A stretch of 64,000 nucleotides of DNA, from positions 1-64,000 of the forward strand of contig CAICTM010000071.1 of the NCBI GenBank assembly GCA_903772945.1, given 5' to 3'. Of the stretch, positions 40,653-48,803 are shown in pieces (within the stretch, counting starts at the first letter, position 1; every line of letters begins with the position of its first letter). The stretch is from Seminavis robusta (Eukaryota; Bacillariophyta; Bacillariophyceae; Naviculales; Naviculaceae). A program made the translations under genes and the position numbers. Under the pieces are notes generated by a model. The model was not told the DNA's origin and did no database searches. It worked only from the letters and a program-made list of their open reading frames with translations.

Positions 40653-40911
40653 GCCGAGGAAAGGGAAGAGCTTGCCCACCCAAATATCTTTCTTATCTAG
40701 AAACGCGTCAATTTGGTCTCCCAGACCACGCTCCTTTTGGTTTCCCCCTCAGTTGCACTCTGAAATCGATTGGCTCGCGTTTACTGTGTAAATTAGTGTA
40801 CCCGCACTTCAGTTGCAGAATCAACGGTCATGTGTATCGTTAAGTAACAAGTTCCCTTTCGAAAGATTTAGATTGATTCGTGGATTCGTGGAATAAAAGT
40901 GTGTTATTATT

Positions 40912-41135
40912 GAAGGCGCAGCACTGACTTCTCTCCCTCATTGTATTCCTATGGTAAACAGGAGAGAAATACCAGCTTGGCCAACAAGAGTACTCCTCGT
41001 GGTTGAATCGATCGACGATCGAATCGATCACAATGAGGTAAGCCTATTATCAAGAGTGTTAATTGAAGGTACAGCGCTGACTTCTCTCCCTCATTGAATT
41101 TCTATGGTAAACAGGAGAGAATTCCAAGCTCGGCC
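40912..41135. repeat. Direct repeat of about 70 bp, spaced 154 bp
   Basis: Copies at 40912-40982 and 41066-41135 share CTGACTTCTCTCCCTCATTG and TATGGTAAACAGGAGAGA. A third, partial copy (CATCCCTCATTGAATCCTATGG core) lies near 41251. Confidence 0.8.
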
Positions 41136-41452
41136 GTCAACAGGTGAGTTGTTTTAGTTATTCGAATCGATCGATCGCATCTCTATTATCTCTGTTATCC
41201 AAGCCTCACTCAAGCCGGTTGACTCTGGTACAGAAGCGAAAGCCATCCCTCATTGAATCCTATGGACCATGGGATGGCAATCATTTCTCGGCCCATGACG
41301 GCCAAGTTGTGAAAAACAAGGGTAAGTCTCGGTCGTCCACAGTATCAGAATAGAAGAGAAAACCATATCTATATCTTACTTTCTGTTCTCTTACTGCTGA
41401 CGGCCGAGGAAATCCCATTGTTGAGTCCTTTTCGAACGATCAGAAAGAAGAG

Positions 41453-41916
41453 GCTACCGCTACGGAGGAGTCTGTTAACTCAAGCCCTACCAACAGCCTG
41501 AACGGAGGAGATGGTCCTCGAGTCATTGAAAAGGCAACAAGAGGAGGAGGCGACACGACAACTCGAAACGCACAGAGGAGAGTGGATCCTACTACTGGAT
41601 TCATCCCTCCAGTGTTATTTCCTAGTGATTTGGTGGTGATTCCTCTGTCGGCACCCATTTTCCTGTATGTACAAGTCGGTTGTCAAGGATTTGGCTAAGT
41701 CGATGACTACCACTACGGAGGAGACTGTTAACTCCAGCCCTACCGACAGTCTGAACGTATCGTCGTCGAGTCATTGAAAGGGAACAGGAGCAAGGCTAGC
41801 TACTCGACAACACACAAGAGAGTGCATCCTCCTACCGGATTCATCCCTTCTTGTTATTTCCTACTGTTTTGGTGGTGATTCCTGTGTCGGTACCCATTTT
41901 CCTGTATGCGCAAGTC
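41453..41916. repeat. Direct duplication of about 210 bp
   Basis: 41453-41674 and 41706-41916 share CTACGGAGGAG-CTGTTAACTC at the start, AGAGTG-ATCCT-CTAC in the middle, and CCCATTTTCCTGTATG near the end, with small indels. Confidence 0.8.
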
Positions 41917-41929
41917 AAGTACTGTTGCC

Positions 41930-42730
41930 ACTAGCTATACGGCAGCTGGCTACAATGGCTGGATTGACAATATTCGGTTGTGCATGTATTCATCATAAGG
42001 ATCCAATGCAAGGTACCGGTAACGGAGTGTAGCCAGTAAAGCGGAACCTGAGTGTTTTCGGTACTGTTGCCACTGTCACCGATTGATGTAACTCTACGGC
42101 AACTGGCTACAATGGCTGGATTGACAATATTCGGTTGTGCATGTATTCGTCATAAGGATCCAATGCGAGGTACCGGTAACCGTAGCGAGCAAGGCCGAAC
42201 TTTCGGTACTGTTGCCATTGTCGTCGATGTAGCTATACCGCAGCCGGCTACAATGGGTGGATTCATAATGTTCGGTTGTGCATGTAGTCTATTCGTCATA
42301 AGGATCCAATGCAAGATACCGGCAACCGAGTGTAGCCTGCAAAACGGAACCTGAGTGTGTTCGGTACTGTTGACACTGTCGCCGATGTAACTGTACGGTA
42401 GCCGACTACAATGGCTGGATTAACAATAGTCGGTTTTGTGCATGTATTCGTCATAGGGATCCAATGCGAGGTAACCGAGTGCGGCGACCTGAGTGTGAGT
42501 GTCTTCGGTACTGATCGATGAACTCTACTGTAACTGGCTACGATGGCTGGATTGACAATGTTCGGTTGTGCATGTATTTGTCACAAGGATCCAATGCAAG
42601 GTACCGGTAACGGAGTGTAGCCAGTAAGCGGAACCTGAGTGTGTTCGGTACTGTTGCCACTGTCACGGATCGATGTAACTCTCTGCCTACGGTACCGTAG
42701 CTGGCTATACAATGGCTGGATTGCATCTAT
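41930..42730. repeat. Tandem minisatellite, six units of about 130-170 bp
   Basis: The word CAATGGCTGGATT (or one-base variants) recurs at 41953, 42110, 42251, 42409, 42541 and 42710. It is accompanied by TTCGGTTGTGCATGTA, CATAAGGATCCAATGC, GGTACCGGTAAC and TTCGGTACTGTTG. Units differ by substitutions and indels. The array directly precedes the retrotransposon. Confidence 0.9.
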
Positions 42731-42805
42731 TCGTCATCCAAGTAGCGAGCAAACTGAGGAAACAGGAGACCAACGCTGAAAAAAACCGAATGTCAGGAGG
42801 GGACC

Positions 42806-42810
42806 CTTCT
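42806..42810. repeat. Target-site duplication CTTCT (left)
   Basis: The five bases before the 5' LTR are identical to 48201-48205 after the 3' LTR. Confidence 0.9.
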
Positions 42811-43003
42811 TGTTGGATAGGGTTATGGGTTCCAGGATAGGAGGACAGACTCACAATCTAGTTCATCACCCACCATTGGTATGGGTGATCATAATCTTTA
42901 TAGACTCTGGTTTTGTATGCAATTCAACCTTCCTAGTAGACCAAGTCTTTATCTAGTTACCTGAAGGGTACTTGGAAACTTGGAGAAGCTAGTGAATTCA
43001 ACA
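42811..43003 (+). repeat. 5' LTR (193 bp)
   Basis: Matches 48008-48200 base for base in my reading. It includes an 8-bp inverted repeat ATCACCCA/TGGGTGAT (42865-42889) and the 14-mer TAATCTTTATAGAC (42892-42905), which is complementary to the putative primer site. If that 14-mer is the RNA 5' end, U3 is only about 81 bp. Confidence 0.95.
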
Positions 43004-43017
43004 GTCTATAAAGATTA
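43004..43017 (+). promoter_or_regulatory. Putative primer-binding site, complementary to the element's own LTR
   Basis: GTCTATAAAGATTA begins at the first base after the LTR, where reverse transcription starts. It is the exact reverse complement of LTR bases 42892-42905. It does not resemble the initiator-Met tRNA 3'-end complement (TGGTATCAGAGC type) of plant copia elements. Confidence 0.6.
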
Positions 43018-43077
43018 CCAGCACAGGAATCGGTGTCGATTGCAGTTAACTGTATCAAGAGGACACCAAGTGCAAGC

Positions 43078-45279
43078 ATGAGTTCCACACCGGACGGAAC
43101 GAGGTCCGGAGGAGATGCTACAAGTGGCAATGCCCGACCTGGTAATAACAACCGGGGAACCAATAATCGAAGAAGCAACCCACCACGTCAAGGAAGATTC
43201 ACTGGGAGTTGTGATGAAATGAAAGGGCACATCTTTGACTGCTCTGGATACAATCAAACCGATGTTTTCACAAAGAGTCTCGAGCAGCTTTCCATTTATG
43301 TTGGAAGTAATTACTCACACGGAGGCGCCATGTCGAAGGCAGTCGAGAAACTTGAACAACCTACGGTCGTTATGCCTAATGCCCCTGATCACTATGGAAC
43401 AGACCAATGTGATCCCACTGAAAAGTACATGTGGGAGCAGGAAGCCAAGGAAGTAATCAAGGACCGCAAGATGATGACCAACCAAGTCCAAAAACTATAT
43501 GCACTTGTCATTGGACAGTGCAGTGATGCCCTAGTGGCAAGAATCGAGGGACATACTGACTTCCCTACGGTATCCGACCAAAGGAACGGGATTGACCTGC
43601 TACGCATGATCCGAGGGATCTGTTTCAATTATCCGGACCAACGTTACCGTGCACAGTCAATTCATGAGGCCAAGAGACGTCTGTACGCTCTTAGGCAGGG
43701 CAAACACGAGTCTGATGCGGCATACTATGAGAAGTTCCGCAATCAGGTGGAGGTAGTCCATCAATGCGGAGGATCGATCGGACTGGAGGATGGACTAGTG
43801 GACAAGGTCTGCGAAACCTCCGGTATCGATCGCACCCAGATCACGGATGATCAAATGAAGACCGTCATCGAAACATGCAAGGAACGAATGTTATCAATGG
43901 GACTACTCCAAGGAGCAGAAAGATCTAGACACGGCAATATGCTCACGTTTTTCGAAAACCAGTTCATTGCTGGGAACGATCAGTGGCCAAAGACTCTATC
44001 AGGAGCATACAACAAAATGGTCCATTGGAAAAACGAATCCACTGGCAACAATCGCGGCCAGCACCAAGACGGCGTCTCATTCACCAATGACGGCGATGGC
44101 AGCTCGAACAACCGCAACAATCGGCGCAGAGGACGCAACAACAACAACAACAATGACAATAACGACAGGGATAACGCCCATTCGAACGTGACCGACGGAA
44201 CAATTGGAACTGAAATTGAACAGGCCCAATTCCTTCTCGACGCTGTCGAAATCGGTGAGTCAGAACGAGTAGAGTACTGCTTTACGGTATCCGCCGTTAT
44301 CCAGACGATGTTGAAGGAAGGAATTCCATTATCGTGGATCCTCCTAGACAACCAGTCTACGGTCGACGTGTTTGCTAATCCACACCTCCTTGAAAATATT
44401 CATCAGGTCGCGGAGACACTTCGAATCCACACACAGGCTGGTAGCGTCACCACCCAAATGAAAGGAACACTCAAAGGATACGGACTGGTCTGGTATTGTA
44501 AGGGAGGCATTGCCAATATCCTCTCGCTTGCCAACGTCCGAAGGCGACACAGAGTTACATATGACAGTGAAGCAGGCAACACGTTCATCGTGCACAAAGA
44601 AAATGGTGACCGACTCTTCCAGCAATCAGCAAAGGGTCTGTTCTATACGGAAATGGATAGCGGCAAAGGCAACGGGACCGTTCTCATCAATACTGTAGAA
44701 GAGAATAAGTCTAAGTACACCAATGATGACTACCAAAAAGCTGTTCTCATCAATACTGTAGAAGAGAATAAGTCTAAGTACACCAATGCTGACTACCAAA
44801 AAGCTGTAAAAGCCCGTAGCATCCAGAAAATCATAGGAAGGCCTAGCCTCAAAACATTCCTAGACATCATCGACAACAACAAGCTACCAAACTGTCCCAT
44901 CAATCGCGATGATGCCATAGCCGCCGAACACATATTTGGTCCGGATCTAGGATCCCTGAAAGGAAAAACAGTCAGAAAGGCACCGGATGCAGTCGCAAAC
45001 AGAATCATGCCGGTCCCTATCCAAATCATGCAGCGGTACAAAACTCTCACGTTGAGCGGGGACATCATGAAGGTCAATCGCATCCCATTCATGGTCACGT
45101 ACAATAGTGCAATCAAGTTCGGAACTACGGAAATCCTCAGAAATCAAAGAGCAACAACAGTTATGTCAGCCATTCACGGTGTTGTCAAGATCTACAGAGG
45201 TCGGGGTTTCCAAATCACGACAATAAACATGGATGGCGAGTTCGAGCCAATCATGGGAAATCTTGCGCAATCGGCGTGA
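43078..45279 (+). CDS. Retrotransposon Gag, protease and N-terminal integrase
   Basis: 733 residues from the ATG at 43078. The N-terminal Gly/Asn/Arg-rich stretch and Gag helices (about residues 1-330) carry no CCHC zinc knuckle that I can see; instead there is an Asn/Arg-rich tract (RNNRRRGRNNNNNNDNNDRD). The protease-like motif is SWILLDNQSTVDVF, with DNQS in place of the usual DSGA. A 21-residue tandem duplication (VLINTVEENKSKYTN...) follows at 44680-44805. The integrase core begins around GPDLGSLKGKTVRKAP and runs to NMDGEFEPIMGN, where a TGA at 45277 ends this frame. The rest of Pol continues in the -1 frame. Confidence 0.9.
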   Translation: MSSTPDGTRSGGDATSGNARPGNNNRGTNNRRSNPPRQGRFTGSCDEMKGHIFDCSGYNQTDVFTKSLEQLSIYVGSNYSHGGAMSKAVEKLEQPTVVMPNAPDHYGTDQCDPTEKYMWEQEAKEVIKDRKMMTNQVQKLYALVIGQCSDALVARIEGHTDFPTVSDQRNGIDLLRMIRGICFNYPDQRYRAQSIHEAKRRLYALRQGKHESDAAYYEKFRNQVEVVHQCGGSIGLEDGLVDKVCETSGIDRTQITDDQMKTVIETCKERMLSMGLLQGAERSRHGNMLTFFENQFIAGNDQWPKTLSGAYNKMVHWKNESTGNNRGQHQDGVSFTNDGDGSSNNRNNRRRGRNNNNNNDNNDRDNAHSNVTDGTIGTEIEQAQFLLDAVEIGESERVEYCFTVSAVIQTMLKEGIPLSWILLDNQSTVDVFANPHLLENIHQVAETLRIHTQAGSVTTQMKGTLKGYGLVWYCKGGIANILSLANVRRRHRVTYDSEAGNTFIVHKENGDRLFQQSAKGLFYTEMDSGKGNGTVLINTVEENKSKYTNDDYQKAVLINTVEENKSKYTNADYQKAVKARSIQKIIGRPSLKTFLDIIDNNKLPNCPINRDDAIAAEHIFGPDLGSLKGKTVRKAPDAVANRIMPVPIQIMQRYKTLTLSGDIMKVNRIPFMVTYNSAIKFGTTEILRNQRATTVMSAIHGVVKIYRGRGFQITTINMDGEFEPIMGNLAQSA
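44680..44805 (+). repeat. In-frame tandem duplication, 2 x 63 bp
   Basis: GTTCTCATCAATACTGTAGA... to CAAAAAGCT is present twice in succession in the retrotransposon frame. The copies differ at one base (GATGAC/GCTGAC), giving Asp versus Ala. Confidence 0.95.
45255..45261 (+). other. GGGAAAT heptamer, possible -1 slip site
   Basis: In the first frame it is read ATG GGA AAT, that is G-GGA-AAT, the X-XXY-YYZ pattern. It lies 15 nt upstream of the TGA (45277-45279). A -1 slip here enters the frame of the rest of Pol directly. A one-base deletion near 45270 explains the split equally well. Confidence 0.3.
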
Positions 45280-47978
45280 AGCTCAACACCACATCTAGGG
45301 ATGAACATGTCCCAGAGATAGAGCGACGAATTCGCACAATCAAGGAGAGAACACGAGCGACATACAATACTCTTCCCTTCAAGAAGATGCCAGCACAGAT
45401 GGTCAGCCAAATGGTCCATCATGCAAACTTCTGGCTAAACGTGTTCCCACCAACTCCAGGAGTGTCCGGAGTGATAAGCCCTCGAGAGCTAGTCACCGGG
45501 CTGAAAATAGACTTCAATAAACATTGCCGACTGGAGTATGGGACCTACGCTCAAGTCCACGAGCAACACGACAACTCAATGGCAACCCGAACAACAGGGG
45601 CCATCGCAATGCGACCAACCGGAAATTCACAGGGTGGATATTGGTTTTACAGTCTGCAGACCGGACGGATCCTCAACAGGAATAAATGGACACAGCTACC
45701 AATGCCAAGCGAAGTGGTTGACCGCGTTCACCACCTAGCCAAGCAAAGCGGCAACGGGGTGACATTCACGGATCGCAATAATCAGGAAATCACTGATGAC
45801 GCGGATGACGAGGACTATGACCCAGACGACGACAATGATCAGGTGGACAATGACGCTGAGCACGATCTCGATCCCGACATTACAGGAGTGGATGACGACG
45901 AAGTCCGTGATCTACAGCAACGAGAAGACGGCCTCAATCCACCAGAACCACGTACATTGGATACGAGTCGCAATAACGACCAGAACCAAGACAATCAGCA
46001 ACAACCTCCTGATGACGACGACGGAGAAGAATCCAGCGACAGCGAAGCTGACACCGACAGTGACGGGGATGGTGACAACGTTGTCACAGAAGACAGTGAC
46101 AACGATGACAACGACGACGACGACGCTCAGCAAGAACCGTCAACGCAACTGTCTCGCGAGCTGAACCGAATCGCCATCAGCGGCGAAAATCCCACCGTCG
46201 GCACGCGCACCAGAGGCCAAGCACGAGCAGCGCAAATGCACAGTACTACACACGAGCATGTACACTTGATCACCGCCCTCAGACACGTTAAGGCTGAAAA
46301 GAAAGCCGAAATAGCAATGGAACAATCCACAAAGACCTTTCAGACGCCGCAAATGGGCATGAAAAAGGGGCTGAAGATGTTCGGAAAGGCAGGACTGGAG
46401 GCTGTCCATAAAGAAATGAAACAGCTCCATGACCGTGCAGTCATGAAACCAATCAGACCGGAGACTCTTGATCGTGAACAGAGACGACGCGTCCTGAAGT
46501 ACCTCATGTTCCTGAAGCAAAAGCGATGCGGCCGCATCAAAGGGCGTGGCTGCGCAGATGGGAGGAAACAACGTATGTACACGGCCAAGGAGGATGCCAG
46601 CTCACCAACAGTGTCGATCGAAGCGGTTATCCTGTCCAGCATCATCGATGCAAAAGAGAATCGGAAGGTGGTCACGGTTGATATTCCAGGAGCATTTATG
46701 CAAGCCGACAACGATGAGCTCACTCATATGAAGCTAGAGGGTGAGATGGCTGAACTATTGGTATTGATCGACCCCAAGATGTACCGAAAGTACATCGTCC
46801 TGGAAAAAGGGAAGCCAGTGCTGTACGTCGAACTGCTTAAGGCGCTGTACGGCACACTGAAAGCGGCGTTACTGTTCTGGAAGAAGCTATCGGCTCAGCT
46901 GGTCGAGTGGGGTTTCGAGATCAATCCCTATGATAGGTGTGTCGCGAACAAAATGATCGATGGAAAGCAGTGCACCATAGCATGGCATGTTGATGATCTA
47001 AAGATATCACATGTGAGCATCGATGCCGTGAATGGAGTGGTGGCAGATCTTCAGTCCGTGTTCGGCAAGGAAGCCCCACTAACAATCAACCACGGAAAAG
47101 TCCATGATTATCTAGGCATGAAGCTCGACTACACAGAGGAAGGGCATGTCAAGATAGACATGCGTGACTACGTGGAAGAAATTCTGGCAGAGGCTCCGGA
47201 CGACATGAGTGGTGAGAGCGTAACTCCGGCTGCAGCCCATCTCTTCCAAGTCAACAACGTGGATCCGGTGAAGCTTCACGAATCACTGGCACAAACGTAT
47301 CATCATATTGTGGCCAAGAGTTTGTTCCTGTCGAAAAGAGGACGACCAGATATCCAAACTGCCGTGGCATTTCTGTCCACAAGAGTTAAGAGCCCAGATG
47401 AAGACGACTACAAGAAACTGTGTCGCATGATCAAGTATTTGAGAGCGACCAAGGATCTAGTCCATCGCCTCAGTGCCGACAACACACAACTACTGAAATG
47501 GTGGATCGACGGCTCATATGCTGTCCATCCGGACATGAAGAGTCACACTGGAGCTGCTCTCAGCCTCGGGACTGGAGTGGCGTGTGGAGCATCTACACGA
47601 CAAAAACTCAACACTAGGAGCTCTACGGAGGCGGAATTGGTCGCGGTTGACGATCTAATGCCTCAAGTGTTATGGACACTTAGGTTCCTAGAATCACAAG
47701 GGTACGACATTTGCGATAATGTGGTATACCAAGACAACCAGAGTGCCATCCTTCTGGAAAAGAATGCCAAAGCATCCAGTGGAAAGCGCACCAAACACAT
47801 CGATATTCGATACTTCTTCGTATCTGACAGGGTACGTAAGGGCGACGTTACCGTCGAGTACTGCCCCACAACAAAGATGGTGGCTGACTTCTTCACCAAG
47901 CCACTGCAAGGGAGTCTGTTCATCCGAATGCGAGACATCATCCTCGGAACAACAACAACCAATGACGCCGATCGCTAG
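45276..47978 (+). CDS. Retrotransposon integrase C-terminal part, reverse transcriptase and RNase H
   Basis: About 900 residues, open from just before 45276 in the -1 frame relative to Gag. It starts with the end of the integrase core (TTSRDEHVPEIERRIRTIKE, with the catalytic Glu region). An acidic, disordered linker follows (about residues 170-290, Asp/Asn-rich), then the reverse transcriptase (VVTVDIPGAFMQAD, LYVELLKALYGTL, WHVDDLKISH with the Asp pair) and a copia RNase H (WIDGSYAVHPDMKSHTGA, LNTRSSTEAELVAVDD, DNQSAILL, TKHIDIRYFFV), ending TKPLQG. There is no start codon of its own, so it is the rest of a Pol polyprotein. Confidence 0.92.
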   Translation: MKLNTTSRDEHVPEIERRIRTIKERTRATYNTLPFKKMPAQMVSQMVHHANFWLNVFPPTPGVSGVISPRELVTGLKIDFNKHCRLEYGTYAQVHEQHDNSMATRTTGAIAMRPTGNSQGGYWFYSLQTGRILNRNKWTQLPMPSEVVDRVHHLAKQSGNGVTFTDRNNQEITDDADDEDYDPDDDNDQVDNDAEHDLDPDITGVDDDEVRDLQQREDGLNPPEPRTLDTSRNNDQNQDNQQQPPDDDDGEESSDSEADTDSDGDGDNVVTEDSDNDDNDDDDAQQEPSTQLSRELNRIAISGENPTVGTRTRGQARAAQMHSTTHEHVHLITALRHVKAEKKAEIAMEQSTKTFQTPQMGMKKGLKMFGKAGLEAVHKEMKQLHDRAVMKPIRPETLDREQRRRVLKYLMFLKQKRCGRIKGRGCADGRKQRMYTAKEDASSPTVSIEAVILSSIIDAKENRKVVTVDIPGAFMQADNDELTHMKLEGEMAELLVLIDPKMYRKYIVLEKGKPVLYVELLKALYGTLKAALLFWKKLSAQLVEWGFEINPYDRCVANKMIDGKQCTIAWHVDDLKISHVSIDAVNGVVADLQSVFGKEAPLTINHGKVHDYLGMKLDYTEEGHVKIDMRDYVEEILAEAPDDMSGESVTPAAAHLFQVNNVDPVKLHESLAQTYHHIVAKSLFLSKRGRPDIQTAVAFLSTRVKSPDEDDYKKLCRMIKYLRATKDLVHRLSADNTQLLKWWIDGSYAVHPDMKSHTGAALSLGTGVACGASTRQKLNTRSSTEAELVAVDDLMPQVLWTLRFLESQGYDICDNVVYQDNQSAILLEKNAKASSGKRTKHIDIRYFFVSDRVRKGDVTVEYCPTTKMVADFFTKPLQGSLFIRMRDIILGTTTTNDADR

Positions 47979-48007
47979 ATGAGAACCTCATCAGGATCGC
48001 AGGAGTG

Positions 48008-48200
48008 TGTTGGATAGGGTTATGGGTTCCAGGATAGGAGGACAGACTCACAATCTAGTTCATCACCCACCATTGGTATGGGTGATCATAATCTTTATAG
48101 ACTCTGGTTTTGTATGCAATTCAACCTTCCTAGTAGACCAAGTCTTTATCTAGTTACCTGAAGGGTACTTGGAAACTTGGAGAAGCTAGTGAATTCAACA
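48008..48200 (+). repeat. 3' LTR (193 bp)
   Basis: Identical to the 5' LTR. It is preceded by only a weak purine stretch (GCAGGAGTG, 47999-48007) as polypurine tract. Confidence 0.95.
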
Positions 48201-48205
48201 CTTCT
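48201..48205. repeat. Target-site duplication CTTCT (right)
   Basis: Identical to 42806-42810. Confidence 0.9.
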
Positions 48206-48803
48206 AGCTTTTTGGCAGTGGGCTCGGTAGAAGAAGACATGCCAGGAATGGTGATGGCTTCTACTTGTATATGGTTGATTTTGGGCTTGCCCGCAAGATG
48301 AACTTGCCAAAACGTTCCGGTCAAATACTCCTATCGTCGCCGCTGAGGTTGTTGGTTGTGTTGTGGACTGTAGACGATCTTTTGAAGCGCTCGGAAACTC
48401 AAAATAATAATGCGATATAGCATAATTAAATCAGCTAGATCCAGGTAGCTAGCTATTAATAGTAGAGCTACTAGCCAGCTAGCTAGTAGTCTAGGGGGGT
48501 CTACTCTGCCGTTCGGGCCGGTACCAGTGGCATACGGTATTCGAACCGCTGTGCATGGTGGAGGCTGGTCATCGTACATGTACTCGTATGTTGTGTGTGA
48601 GATGTGTGAAGACATTACAAAGACTTGTACCAGTAGACTCTAGTTGTTATGGTCTACAACACAGCTACCATCGGATCACTATCCACAGAGGGTTCGAGCA
48701 ACCACTAAACGCAAGACTGCGTTGCAAACCTATTCCTACTTGCCAGTTTAGCTATACCGTACTCCTACCGGTACCCTACCATCATACCGGTACCAGTTGC
48801 TCA
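48206..48803. other. Intergenic, no supported gene
   Basis: Continues the sequence split by the retrotransposon, then CTAGCTAGCTA words (48450-48490) and GTACCGGTA words (48515-48795). No gene recognised. Confidence 0.5.

Larger units (their letters stand above)
40680..42805. other. Non-coding repeat-rich region
   Basis: Holds the duplications listed separately (40912-41135, 41453-41916, 41953-42730) and no supported gene. Confidence 0.6.
42811..48200 (+). mobile_element. Full-length Ty1/copia LTR retrotransposon (diatom CoDi-like)
   Basis: A 5,390-bp element with 193-bp LTRs that I read as identical, starting TGTTGGATAG and ending AATTCAACA, flanked by a 5-bp target duplication (CTTCT). 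The order Gag-protease-integrase-reverse transcriptase-RNase H is that of copia elements. The reverse transcriptase catalytic box reads HVDDLKIS instead of YVDDLLL. Identical LTRs imply a recent insertion. The coding region is split by one frame change near 45255-45270 and carries an in-frame 63-bp duplication. The bases after the 5' LTR do not look like the 3' end of a tRNA complement but are complementary to the LTR itself (see findings). Confidence 0.95.

Noticed and set aside
41930-42730. CRISPR-like array
   Set aside because: Units are long, diverged and contiguous with variable length, a minisatellite rather than repeats with unique spacers; the genome is eukaryotic.
44680-44805. Duplication as assembly artefact of the retrotransposon
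   Set aside because: The two units differ by one base and keep the frame, so a real duplication is more likely, though not proven.
48661-48720. Possible tRNA (GGTTCGA word at about 48690)
   Set aside because: Flanking bases do not form a T stem, and no acceptor stem can be drawn.
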